From: Mallotus nudiflorus
Lineage: Eukaryota > Streptophyta > Magnoliopsida > Malpighiales > Euphorbiaceae
DNA length: 64,000 bases
Assembly: GCA_947683625.1 (NCBI GenBank)
Contig: CANTUR010000169.1
Span: forward strand, 682,001-746,000
Direction of reading: 5' to 3'
Part shown: positions 32,936-45,109 of the stretch, piece after piece
Position numbering within the stretch: the first letter of the stretch is position 1
Layout of the letters: every line of letters starts with the position of its first letter
The notes under the pieces: model-generated
Database searches by the model: none
Seen by the model: the letters and a program-made list of their open reading frames with translations, nothing else
What the model was told of the DNA's origin: nothing
Made by a program: the position numbers and the translations under genes

Positions 32936-33559
32936 TATGGCAGCCCACTTGCAGCTGCAACCATGGTGGCCAAGTGGTGTGGGCCCCACCCCCAAACTTG
33001 ATTTTGCATGAGGAAGAGATTTTTGGGGAAGAGAAAAAGGCTATAGAGGCTCATGATAAACTAGAGGGCTTAGGGGCATGAGGAAGCTAGGGAATAAAAG
33101 AGAAAGAGAGAAAAAGGGGAAAAAGGATTATTGAGAAAAAAAGAAGAAGAGAGGAGCTTTGAAGAGGAGAAATAAGCAAAAAAACGTCCTCAAGAAGGAG
33201 GGTAGATTCAAGCTAAGGAAAGTCTATATTTCCTAGGAGAAGAAGTAGAAAGCTTATAGAAATCACACTTTAGCAAAGATTACAATCAAAGATACATCTT
33301 TGAGGGCCTCTCATTTTGGTAAAAACTTACACTTAAACTCAACATGTTCATCATTTGGTGTGTCTTTGCTTGTGCATAGCTAAGTCATTAGTATATTTTA
33401 GGTATATTTTAGTTTATTTTGCTTAATACCTCATTTCATTGGTGTGATCCTTAAAGGTTTTTGCATGTAGTTGTAGTTTAATGCTTGTTGAGTATGTATA
33501 TGCATGTATCGTTGCTTAAAGTAGAAGTCTAATTGTCTTGAGAGTCAAAATCAGCCTAT

Positions 33560-33745
33560 TGATCAGAGGTATTGCCTCTTATTAATGAGGCGATCGCCCC
33601 ATTAATAGACCTCTAGAAAGTTTCTCTCCTTTTTTTATATGTGTTATATGATTATTTTGCCTTAAATATATTAGGGGCCTTTATTGATGAGGCGATGCCT
33701 CATCTCAGAGGCGTCACCTTATGTCAATGAGGTAATCGCCACATT
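33560..33745. repeat. Palindrome cluster 6 (3' LTR)
   Basis: Counterparts of cluster 2: GAGGTATTGCCTC, TGAGGCGATCGCCCCA, TGAGGCGATGCCTCA, GAGGCGTCACCTT and GAGGTAATCGCC. Confidence 0.85.
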
Positions 33746-34605
33746 GACAGGTTGGCCCGTTTTTAACTTTATTTTTTCTATTAATGCTTGTCGTGACATC
33801 CACTTGGCATGTGCCTTTTGACCCTCAAACATGGCTATTTCATTGTATAATGATGACTATCTTGATTATTTGACGATTTCCTCAGTTCGTAATGTGAAAC
33901 TCCTTTGTAGCACTCCTTTGTAAGTATTGTCATATACGATTTTGTTTTTTTTGTTTTTTTGAAAGGAAGCACTAACCGTGTGTTATTTGCAGGAATTACT
34001 TGATGATTTTCATTATTGAGTAGTCGCCTTTGTTAGCTATCCTTTTTATATCATCGCGTCTATGTTACTTTTTGGTTTACCTTCGATATATGTTTAGTTT
34101 ATTTTCTATATGTTATCCTTTTATTTTTGCCTAAAAGTGTTGTAATCCTTAATCCCTTTCTCCATTTAATTTCAAATGTATGGTTGTAAATTATTATTTA
34201 TTTTATTTCTGCTGAATGTTGAGACTCAAAGTCATGAAATTGGATTGATGTGTAAACTTGGACTTAACTGTAAAACTTGGAAAGTAAATGAAGGCAAATG
34301 CAACTTTAAATGTAAATGGGGAGATAATTAAATAATTAAATGGTAATAAAACACAAAATACAAACGAAGGCCAACCGCAAGATTGGGTGAACATTCAAAT
34401 GCTCATACTTAGTTTCCGAATCTGATCTTTGATGGGAACCTCCATAGGATCCAGTTGTTGTATAATGTGTCCCGATTTTTATTTGAATAGCGAATCTATC
34501 TCTGAATAGGCCCAAGACCTATATCGTTTTTCCTAATGGGCCTTAAGCCTACACAGTACCATGATCGCTAAACACTTAGACGCGCGCTAAACCCCGCCTC
34601 CTACA

Positions 34606-34610
34606 ATACT
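34606..34610. repeat. Right target-site duplication of element E
   Basis: ATACT, identical to 17678-17682. Confidence 0.85.
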
Positions 34611-36466
34611 TATAAGTTGAATTTTTAACAGTATTATACAATTATGAAAACTAGTAATTCAAATTAAATTAAATTAAAGAATAATAATAACATACAAATT
34701 AAAAATTTATAAAAATTGAATTATTCATGAAAATTGACAAGTTCGGTAATTATTTTATAACAAAATATATAACATAACAACTATAAAATTTATGACAGTA
34801 CGAAGCAAAGCATTATCTCCCATTGTTGAAATAATAGTGCCTTAACTTGTAATTAAAAATTTGTTTTTTAATTCAGGTGGTACTTTGCCTCATTTATCCT
34901 TTTTTTTTCTCTCTCTACTATATTCGTAAATCAATTTAAAGAAATTTTAAATAAATAATTTATAAAATAAATTTATTTAAAAATTTCTGATAATTTTTTT
35001 TCAAAATTTAATTTAATAATTAAAAATTACATAAATCTAAAAATTGAAATACAATATGGATTATATAAAATTTTTATTTAAACTAAACACATAAAGTTAA
35101 ATTTTATAAATAAACATTTTAATAATATAAAATTTATTTATATCATACACATATCAAGTATCAAAGGAGGATCTTAACTTTACAAACCATCTGCTGCTTC
35201 CCCATCAACTAGCCAGATTAGATTAGCTTTAAAGAGAAAGAACACAACGATATATGCCGAAGTCTTAAGCCCTGAGCCCAACTACATAGTTGATGCAAGG
35301 CCATCGATCCATGTTTACTTGATGGGATGCATGGCCTTACGACATAAGTATTGGGACACCAATTGGACTATGCTTCCTCCTTGAATTTTGTTTTGCATTA
35401 TGCAATCCCCCATCAGACAAGTCGAGAACAGTCTCAAAATTAAGGAGCTTTCGAGTTACACCATGCTGTTTAAAAATAATTGGGTTTTTTTTGTAGAAAT
35501 AACCCAAAAAAAAATTCAAAAATATGTTTCTTTTTTCAAAAAAAGTCTAATACTATTTTAAAATAAAAAATATAATCATAAGTTTACAATTCTTCATATG
35601 ATACTTTAACTTTTTTTTTTTTTTTACTTTAAAATTTTAAACTTTAAACTTTTTAATAATTTTCACATATTTTTAATTAAAAAAATTATTTTAATATCAT
35701 ATAAGTAGTTCTAAATTTATAACAAATTAAATACTATTTTTATTTTTAAACGATATATTTTAAGAAGAAAAATTTTTACTAACTCATTAAATTCTTTTCT
35801 TTTTAATTAAAAGAAATTTGGTGTCATATCAAATATTAAATACTATAGTATTTCATAAGATGTTAAAAATTTGATTGAATAAATATAATTTAATATTAGC
35901 TTAATTTTTAAAAAAAATTTAAAATTTACGAGTTTTAACAATTTTTTTGACAATTTTTTTATAAGAATATGGAAAATTTGTTAAAAATTGTAGAGTTTAT
36001 GATTTTTATAAATGTTTAGAGAATGTATTAAAATTGTTAAAAATGTAAAGTTAACTTTTTAAGTAGAAGTTGAAACAACATGCTAAAATTGATAAAAATA
36101 CATAAAGTTTAAAATTTTTTTACATATTTAGGAATTTGAAAAATATGATATTTGATAATATTTATTTCAAAAATACAGTAGTTGTTTTAAGTACTAGAAA
36201 CAACCAAAACGATCCGAAACAACAAAAACAATTGAAACAATAAAATAAAAAAACAAATAACGTTTTAAATTTTTTCAAGCCACTCCAATGGAAATAGAAA
36301 CATAACAATTGAAAGCAACAAAAAATAACCGGACAACCAAAAACAATAAAATAAAATAACAAATAACGCTATAAATATTTTCAAGCCAATCCAAAGAAAA
36401 TAGATTCAATATATGAATCCAATCAAAATAGCACTAAAACACTAAAAAAGAAGATAACTCAAAAAT
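34611..36466. other. Low-copy AT-rich DNA, right of element E
   Basis: Continues 14553-17682 after removal of element E. No open frame of note and no match to the retroelements. A GC-richer stretch at 35160-35480 looks like a fragment of something non-repetitive (minus-strand frame 'KLLNFETVLDLSDGGLHNAK' at about 35390-35450), but I do not recognise it. A ~106-bp tandem duplication lies near the right end. Confidence 0.45.
36225..36410. repeat. Tandem duplication, period ~106 bp
   Basis: 'TCAAGCCACTCCAATGGAAA' (from 36275) recurs as 'TCAAGCCAATCCAAAGAAAA' (from 36381), each preceded by 'acaataaaataaaa-aacaaataacg'. Confidence 0.7.
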
Positions 36467-38095
36467 TATAACAACTCAAAATTAGGAGTTATGACTGGTA
36501 TTAGGGAATAATAATTCACATGAATCCAGAACCTATAGCAAGCTTAAAACACCAGTTCACACCAAACACAATCATAAATATACCAAAAAATTAAAACTTT
36601 TTAAAATATAACAAATCTATCCACATCATATCATAATAAAATATTTTTACAAATATTCGAGTGCACAGTCACTATTAACTCAATATAACATACTACAATA
36701 GGTATATACTACTACTGCAACATTTGATAAATACAAAGGAATTGATAGTTTAAAATTTACATAAATCAGCCGATGAAGAAAAGGTTTGACGAAGAGGATA
36801 ATTGGGGGAGGTATGTAGAAAGGAATCCTAAAAAAAATAATTGAAGGGGATCAAACCTTATTAAGTGAATTATTATATATATATATATATGCAACCTAAG
36901 TATACAAGCAACCAAGTATCAATCTAATATTTATATGTTTATGTTTATATTTATATTTATATTTATTTAATTTATACACGCATTTTTATACAGATGCTCA
37001 AAAACAATTTTTATATCAATGCAATAAATGAAAAATAAGTGGAGGATCGGAGCAACCTCGATATCACGTTTTATGAGAAATTAATCAAAAATTTAGCAGA
37101 GTCTTCTTTGTAAAATAGACATCTCTCTATAAAAGTAGAGTCAATCATACACACAAACATACTTTAAAATATCTACAAAGTTTAACTTCTCGAGTTAGAT
37201 CTCCGAACTACAATTATTGCCCAACTGAGAACTAACACAATCCACTATTAATAAAATAATATAAATTCTAATTATTCACCAAAAATCATAAAAATTCATT
37301 TAAATATCACAAATCAATTTATTTACATAATAAAAGTATAAAAGATATTTATTTCCAAAATAAATAATAAAATTCAAATTTGTAATTAAATTATATTAAT
37401 AAAATCCATTCTTCTAATTTTGCAATTAAATAGCATTAATTACAATTAATTATTTAAATTGCTAAAATATATAATCAAAATAATCAAAAACTTATTTAAA
37501 CTTAAAAATAATAAATAAACTTATTATTCATATATTTTTCCAGAAATTACTAATAATTAGCTAAAAATAGGAAATAAATTATAAAAATTATTTTAATGCT
37601 ATTTATTACTCAAATTCTGTCAAAAAAATAATAATTAATAATAATTCCAACTAAAATTCAAAAATTACTAATTTATACTAATTTTTCCAAAGATTTATTT
37701 TTCACATAAACATTCAAAAATTCGCAATAAAAATTCTACACATAATTTCTCAAAACTTCCTTAATGAATTTTACTCTATATAATTAGTAGAATTTATTAA
37801 AATATAAAAAAAGATTTCAACCCGAGACTGTCCAGAATAGTGACATGAACAGTACCCAATGCCCGGAAAATTTGAAAAATTAAATAAAAATCATAGTAAT
37901 CAAGATCACAACCTCAATTTCAATAATATACTAACCAATAAACCTAATAAAATAGAATTCAAGCTCAATTTCACAAATTAATCAAAATTAACTTAAAAAC
38001 AATTTTACAAAATTGGAGTTGTTACCGGAGTTATCCGGACAAATTGATTGAGCGAAAATGAAGCCTATTTTGAGATAAAGAGAATGAGCTATCAA
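36467..38095 (-). repeat. Element B 3' LTR, first part
   Basis: Starts TATAACAACTC (against TGTTACAACCT in the other LTR). Near 37053 the sequence jumps from the 'ggatcggagcaa' block directly to the inverted-repeat block, a deletion of about 0.7 kb relative to 45479-48265. Broken at 38095 by the C solo LTR. Confidence 0.75.
38091..38095. repeat. Left target-site duplication of C solo LTR
   Basis: ATCAA, identical to 41313-41317. Confidence 0.9.
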
Positions 38096-41000
38096 TGTCA
38101 CGACCCAAAACAGGGGCCATGACCGGCGCTAGGGAACGGGAATTCTTTCGAATCAGGAACCCGGAGCAAGCCTAAAAATAAAATAAAACATGCAATAATA
38201 ATAATAACAATATCAAATGCAGCGGAAATGAAAATCATAAATATAATATTATCATTTCACCAACTGGAATTAAATCAAAACTCATCTCATATATATAAAT
38301 CTCTTAATACAAATCCAGTTTCAAATAGAATACAATACAACATCTCTTTAAATATTTAATGACTACTGCAGTGTCTAGATAAAATAAATCCAAGACTCAG
38401 AGAAGCAGTTTACACAAAGAAGCCGGGGCGGAAGAAATCTGGCGTATCGACCTGCTACTGAGGTCTGAAGATGTTGACTCTCCTGAAAAATTATCAACGG
38501 AGGGGAGTCAGACCTCACTGAGTGAATTACTATAATATATATACATACACACTAAATGATAATGCATACAGTCAACAGTATATATATATCTAATATATAT
38601 ACAGGCAAATACACACAGATGCAATAAAATCATTTTATATATATTTTATTAAAAATCATCTTTTATGAAGGATCAAATAGAACCCTAGAATATCGCAACC
38701 TCAGAAACAGCGTTAGAAAACACTCTAGCCATACGGGCTCACTTATTCCAAATATATCCACTTAATCCATTTAGACAGTAGACTGGCCCCGAGACACTAA
38801 GTCAACCGAGCTCCAGCAGTCTGACTGCCATTGTGATTGGCCCGAGACACTTGGTCAACCAAGTTCCAGCAATCACACCCAAATCACATCTCACATATGT
38901 AATAATCATATCCAATCAATATCCATAAATGGTTAGTAATATAGCCTAAATGCTATAGGCGTACCGGTACGTACTCGGTCCTAGTGCTGCCCACTAGGTA
39001 GCACGTTCTATTGATATCCTTCATCATTAATAATATAAAACATTCATTCACAAAAATAAATGATGCATGAAGTTCAATAAAATATCAACATAAACCATAT
39101 ATATACTAGAGATATACCAAAAGTAAACCAGGTATATTTCAAGTATATATACGTCAAATAATTCCAATGCAATTACAAAATAAACTAAAATATACCAAAA
39201 TATACATAAAAGCATTTTTAAGAATAATTTAGTTATACAACATGCATATAGTTGAAAATATACCGGAAATAAACCTAAGTAATACTTAAATCATTTATGC
39301 ATATTTTATTAAAATAAAGCATACTTTTCTAAAACATGCATCCTAAAGCATATATATATAGTATAGTAACTCACCCTAGTGCGCTCCACGAGACGGGTCC
39401 GATGGGCCTGGTCCACTAGCCCTCGGTATCGGCGTAACTAAATAAGCAATAAATAATCGACATTAGAATAAACCTAACAGAAATCCTAGAATTCGATCTA
39501 GAGTATTAAACTTAGAATCGATATCAGGGTTCGACCGGATATCACGTTTTACAAGAATTCTACCAAAAATTCGACAGAATCTCCCCTGTAAAACGGACAT
39601 CTCTCTACTCAAAAGAGTAGAGCCGACCCTACAAAGAAATACACTTCGAAAAACAAACACCACACTCAACCACAACCCCTCGGTGGGACTCCAAACTACA
39701 GTCTACCGACCGGGGTCCATAAACACAGAATAATTCCGAAATACCAAAAATATCCTTACAACATAGAAATTCATTTTATAGGTAGAAATTACATGATTAG
39801 CCTTAAAACACTGTAAAAATCGATAAAACTCATTTTATTAGTAAAACCGTATATTATATATATAATTGAAAATAATTCACGAAAAATAGTTTTAATTAGT
39901 TAAAAATACTAAATAATTTATAGAAATCATTTTTATACCTTAAATAACTATTAAAACCAATTAAATTACATTTTTAACCAATTTTTTGTAAAATTACCAA
40001 AATACCCCTATATATATAAATATACTATAATTACTTCAAAAATTCACCAAAAATTATAAAATTATCAAAAATTAATTTTCTCAACATATTTATCAATAAT
40101 ATCAATAATTAAACCCAATTATCCAATTAATTTCAAATAAAAACACATTTAACCCTAATTTTCCAAAATTACATAAACTCAAATAATTCAAAATAAATAC
40201 TTAAAAATTCAGAAAAATTACAAATAAATTCCTATAATTAATTTCAACACCTAATTTAACCATAAAACACAATTTCATAATTTAAGTAATTAATTTCCGA
40301 AAATTAGAAAATAATATTAAAATATTCAAAAATACCCAAAAATCCAAAAAATCTCCAAAAATTCCACAAAAATTCATACATGTATATTAAGCTACTAGGA
40401 ACAACATTTGTGAAGGGAGTTTTCATGAATCAGTCAATTAGAAGCTCAAAAAAAATTGAAAACCCTAATGTGACCGAAATTGAAAATTCGAAACCTAAGC
40501 AATTCTAGACCATTTAAGCTCAAACAAAAGCTAGAATCACACTCACCGGAGCTCAAGGAGAAGAAAGAGACTGGCGGTGTCAAAAATGGTGGCTGGAATC
40601 GTCGTGATCGACGGTGGCCAAAGTTTCGGCTTCCCGAGCTAATTCCGGCCAAAACTCGACGGAATAGGGTGTTGCTGGCGGCGGAGAAGGCTGGGGAAGG
40701 TGGTGGCACACCGGAAGGCACACCAATAGTGAGGAAACGGCGTGACAGGCGTCCGGACAGCGAAGGGAATGGTCGGGGAAGAAGAAGCTCACTCGGGGGC
40801 AAAATGGTAATTTTCCAAAGTTTTGGTTTTTTTGATGTATTATATGTATATATATACTTTATACTATATACTAAAATAATATTAAATTAAACACATTAAA
40901 TATACACCACACACATAAAATTTAATATTTTCATAATTTATACTAAATAAAAATAATTAAATAACAATAAAACTAATAAATAATTAATAAAATATTAGGG

Positions 41001-41312
41001 TAATATTAAACCCTAATTAAATAAATATTTACACACATAGGCTTTATTTAGTATTTTAAAAATACGTATGAGTTCATGCAAGTCCGAAAATATATTCAAA
41101 ATAATTAATAATAAATTATTTACGTGAAAATTTCCCCAAAAATGCAAGTCCCAGGAAAATTTTACGTAAAGCACTGTAAATAATGCACAATAATAAAAAT
41201 AGGTTTTAAATACATCTTAACTCGTAAAAATATCGTAATATATATACACAAATTATTAACACTGCATATCTCGGTACAGTGTAAAAATATTTTAAAAACA
41301 CGGGATATTACA
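38096..41312 (-). repeat. Family C solo LTR
   Basis: A 3.2 kb sequence that is the reverse complement of the LTRs of the C element at 51004-60113. Starts TGTCACGACCC and ends GGGATATTACA with perfect ATCAA duplications, and has no internal region: a solo LTR left by LTR-LTR recombination. It contains the inverted-repeat block (39546-39594), the duplicated 'gagacac..gtcaaccgag' motif (38785-38880) and, on the minus strand at 40802-40446, a 118-codon open frame that is partly conserved in the other C LTRs. Confidence 0.92.
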
Positions 41313-41317
41313 ATCAA
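41313..41317. repeat. Right target-site duplication of C solo LTR
   Basis: ATCAA; reading across it (gagctatcaa|gcttgg) restores the uninterrupted family-B sequence seen at 47790-47805. Confidence 0.9.
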
Positions 41318-41780
41318 GCTTGGTCTGAGGTGGTCAGAAACATCACCGGCAAGCCTAAGAGCAATCTGACACTATACTAAACCAGGAAGAAAAGAAGAAA
41401 GGGAAGGAAGTGGTGGCGTTGCTAAGGAGAGGAGGGGCTATTACTAGCGGTGGCGTTGAGAAGTGGAGGTGGCGTGGTGGTGGTGGTGTTGGTGGGGGAA
41501 GAAGGAAAAGGAGAAAGAATAAGAAGAAGAAGAAGAAGTGGCTATTGCCCCTTTTTTTTTAATAATAAACTATATATTATTTTTCCACCAAACTCCACTT
41601 TAAATCTTCACCATAATTTTTTTAATAATAAATGACATAATATTTTAAAAACTAATATTATTAACACATATAATAAAATTTATTAAATTAGACAAATAGT
41701 AATTCATAAAATAAAAAAATAATAATAAACACTAAATCCAAAATGAATTTAACACTTAATTAAAAATATGGGTTATAACA
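41318..41780 (-). repeat. Element B 3' LTR, second part
   Basis: Continues the B LTR after the C solo LTR and matches 47800-48265, including the purine-rich GC patch. Ends GGGTTATAACA. Confidence 0.8.
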
Positions 41781-41795
41781 ATCTTATCTCCTTAT
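41781..41795 (-). other. Polypurine tract of element B
   Basis: Minus strand TAAGGAGATAAGAT directly before the LTR terminus. Confidence 0.6.
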
Positions 41796-41829
41796 AAAAA
41801 TTCATCCTCAAATTTTACAAATAAAAATC

Positions 41830-42150
41830 AGTACAAAATTTTTATCAAGGAAAAACATAAGGATATACCATTTGCATCTCTGCCTCAGTCTCTCATGTGT
41901 GCTCTTTCGCATTATTGCTCCTCCATAAGACTCTGACCATCGGAATCTACTTCGAATGCAATTGACGAACTTGATTGTCAATGATCACAACTGGTTCTTC
42001 CTCATACGTTAGCTTTTCATTCACTTCCACACTTTGAGGCTGTAAAACGTGTGAAGAATCTGAAATATACTTCATGAGCATCAAAACATGGAACATTGGA
42101 TGTACTTGAGACAAATTTAACTACATCTTTAACAAGATATGTGGCATACC
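41830..42150 (-). pseudogene. Element B integrase C-terminus / chromodomain remnant
   Basis: The minus strand shows 'LSQVHPMFHVLMLMKYISDS', 'YEEEPVVIIDNQVRQLHSK' and 'VLWRSNNAKEHT', the same region as in element A (5690-6180). Several stops. Confidence 0.7.
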
Positions 42151-42410
42151 CATTGCAAGCTTAGGAGATACTAGTTTCTCCCATGTGTCATAGCAAACAC
42201 CCCAACTTTAGCTTGTGGTCACTACTCTCTGCATCTCCTATTGTAGACCCACTAAAGGATTGGGTGCCATCACCTCTTTGATTCCCAGGTGTAATAGATC
42301 CTTACTGAGCACTACAAGATTGAACTATACGAGAACACTCTCTTTAAAAGTGACCATCTCACCACATTCATAGCATCCATTAGTTTGCATCTTATAATTA
42401 CCTTGTCATA
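42151..42410 (-). pseudogene. Element B gag zinc-knuckle-like fragment, out of place
   Basis: On the minus strand 'MQTNGCYECGEMVTFKES' resembles a CCHC knuckle (C-x2-C then a lost His and Cys). It is followed by about 50 codons with stops that run straight into the integrase C-terminus. In an intact element gag lies at the opposite end, so this marks a rearrangement or a capture from another element. Confidence 0.4.
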
Positions 42411-44130
42411 ATTTCAAATCTTCTCATAGCCTAAAATTTTTGTAAAAACTCTTTATATCACTACACAATTTCATAATTTTTCATATATTTCTTAGTCAAT
42501 ATATTTTTCAATAATGATAGCCACTATCAATTTAACTGCATTGCATAAAATAAATCGAACTTCATTCTGGAGGCTCAAGTTCACACTTTCAATAATATTA
42601 TCATTCTTTTTCTCTTTGTTTCTTATTATCTTTTTTTTATAATCACCTATATTCCTCAAACTCCATGTTTTTAATTATCATAACTAATAACCTCTTTAAT
42701 TGTTCTTCTTGCCATTGTATACTTTATTAATTTCCTATACACCATAGCACATTTAATATTTGCTTTCACAATTATGCGTACATCCATCGATCATCCAAAA
42801 CCTATAATAAAATTACAATAAGGTATATCACAAATCCTTATTTACTAGATTATTAATTCACCATCTAATAACCACAATGTTTTAATGTTTCCTATTGCCA
42901 ACAAAACCCATTAAACTTAAACTTAATATTTATCATCTTAAATATTTAATTCATCATCGATTTAAATCCAATTAGAGATTATCTATCATGCTCCCACATT
43001 GCGATTTTACTGTATTATTCTATTCGTATCCTAAACTTAACTCCTTCAAGGTAACTTATATCATTTAAATTATGCAAATTCATCTTGTACTTAAGGTTTC
43101 CACTTAACCTCAAAAATATATACTTATTCCTTAATAATTTAAATAATTAAATCCTCCAGTCAGCTTTTCTTATAACTAATCCTTTAGTTGTCTTAGACTA
43201 AAGCAACTCTAGTTAAAATTTTAAATTCATATTATATTTTCTTACTCCATATATTTACTCATGCAACCACTATCTTGTTATATTCACACCTCATATAATT
43301 TATGAATTATCTACTTATCACCATATAACTACCCTTTTTACTACTAAATATTCTATAATTTATACTTATTCCACATTATCATTGTTATTTCATTGCTTAG
43401 TTAAACTAAATAACAAGTTCAAATACACCTACACATTTTTCTTTCTTATCCAACCTTCCTCGTCTTTGCTCTTTTCTAAGTAAAACAAATCTCTCTGGAA
43501 TGCTTTTATAATTTCTTATAAAACATCATTCATGCTTATAATTCAACTCTTATATAATAAAATAGAATAAATCACTCTATTTTAGTATAAATTCTATCCA
43601 TCATTAAGATAAAATTCAATAAATTTATTAACACATTTAATGTCCATCAATCATATATTCAAATCTCAAATCCTCATATCTCACCATAATTCATAGTTCC
43701 CATTCTCATAAGACATATTCTAATAGATTATCTTTCCATATACCTTCACTTTTTCTCATATATATCATCTTTTCATCATAAAGTTGAATAAATCAAGATA
43801 TTATTCCATTAATTATAAATCACATATCTAATAAACAACTAATTCCAATAAACTCATTATTAATTATAAATTTTATCGACTTATAAACCATGATCTCTAC
43901 CTATGTTTCTATCTCCAGTTCTTGTCATCTTTCTAAAATCCAAAATAAAATAATTTCATTAAGTAAACTTCATGAAAATTTAGTTCACAAACACATTCTC
44001 AAATCATGTCATGAACATGTTAAAATACCAATAAGATCATCAACCATCCCTTTAAAGCATCTTTATCATAAAACTCAATCTTATTTATAGCTTAAATCAA
44101 AACTAAAGAAAACATAATCAATCATCCTTT
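42411..44130. other. Unassigned 1.7 kb within element B
   Basis: AT-rich and C/T-biased on the plus strand, without recognisable RT, RNase H or integrase motifs where they would be expected. No match elsewhere in the window. Possibly a foreign insertion or a very decayed coding region. Confidence 0.45.
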
Positions 44131-44310
44131 TATATGCACTCATAGTTGTGTCTTAAAAATCCCTAGCATCTATGGGCATAGAATGCCCCACCTCTTTTTC
44201 TTAGCAATCTAGAGTAGCATAATGCCAAGCTAACAAATCCATTCCCAAAATCGTGCCTAAATCAATTACACCCTAAAAGATTGAATCCGTAAATAACTTT
44301 CTAAATTCCA
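44131..44310 (-). pseudogene. Element B protease remnant
   Basis: The minus strand reads 'VIDLGTILGMDLLAWHYATL', matching the conserved protease end (ILGMDWL in relatives). The DSG site is not visible. Confidence 0.5.
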
Positions 44311-44439
44311 GTCTTAAGCTCGGATGCTAATATATATACTAAACTTAATCTTGTAGCATACAATTCTACTAGTCTCCTTTTATATTGTATAATGTCTGTT
44401 AAATAATGATTGAAGAGTTAACAAGTATTCTTTTCAACT

Positions 44440-44640
44440 AACCGCCCTTCTCATGCTCTATGCAATAACGGCCATATGTAATTATCCCTCTTTGAAGGTG
44501 GATAGAAATATCTTAGAAATCACTCTTTAAACTCCAATCATGTCATAGTATTCACATAAAGCTAATTTGACTGCATGTACCAATCTTATACTGCAGTCAA
44601 ACTGACAACTTCACTATCAAAGAGTACAAAAGTGTTTTGT
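44440..44640 (-). pseudogene. Element B gag core remnant
   Basis: The minus strand has 'VKLALCEYYDMIG' and 'FLRYFYPPSKRDNYIWPLL', which resemble the retrotransposon gag core (FLRRYFPPSV type). A stop lies after 'EFKE'. Confidence 0.4.
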
Positions 44641-45109
44641 TCACATTAGACATCTTTTGATTCCTTTATCAAACCATATTCAAAACAATAGTCACACTTG
44701 GTTAAGTGTTACTAAGCCCTCATTAATCCTGGCTATCTTAACTAAAAATGTTGTAAGTTTGAGTTCAAAGTTTGCTTGTACCTTTTACAATAACTACTTT
44801 GGCCTTTAAGTTATAGCTACCTTTGACCTACCCCTATACTAGATAGGTGTAGTAGGGGATGAAAATAGAATCAAAACTTTAACTTGAAAGGATTGCTTAT
44901 CAATATATGATGTTTCTATAGTAAAAGCAGTTCGTATTCACCTTACTTGAAACAACGCAAAAACAAACAAGATTCAAAACATGGAATATACGTGGAAATA
45001 ACATATCCTAAGCTTTCTATTAAAATAAAAGTTTCATAGATGGTACCACTTGAGGCATAGTTGTTGTACCCTTTTGAACTCCTAGTGCATAAGTAGCTTT
45101 CTCAAAATC

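Larger units (their letters stand above)
17683..34605 (+). mobile_element. Element E: Tat/Ogre-like Ty3/gypsy retrotransposon with two antisense genes
   Basis: A structurally complete element of 16.9 kb. The LTRs are 17683-19664 and 32659-34605 (TGTAGACACC...CCTACA), flanked by perfect ATACT duplications. The layout on the plus strand is leader, gag, protease, reverse transcriptase, first RNase H, second RNase H, integrase. Between integrase and the 3' LTR come two minus-strand spliced genes and two tandem arrays. Size, dual RNase H, DNGSA-type protease and a long 3' non-gag-pol region are hallmarks of the plant Tat/Ogre/Retand group. In one stretch of about 245 bases (from 18361 against 33317) I counted about 16 differences between the LTRs, nearly all transitions, so the insertion is old. 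All genes carry stops. Confidence 0.92.
32659..34605 (+). repeat. Element E 3' LTR
   Basis: Collinear with 17683-19664. Ends GCCTCCTACA. Palindromes are present at about 32885-32935 and 33560-33745 but more decayed than in the 5' LTR, mostly by transitions. Confidence 0.92.

Noticed and set aside
40480..40890. 136-codon plus-strand frame in the C solo LTR
   Set aside because: It is antisense to the LTR leader. The minus-strand frame is the one with counterparts in the other C LTRs, and even that is doubtful.
43890..44090. 66-codon plus-strand frame in element B
   Set aside because: No recognisable motif, in an unassigned AT-rich stretch and opposite to the element's coding strand.
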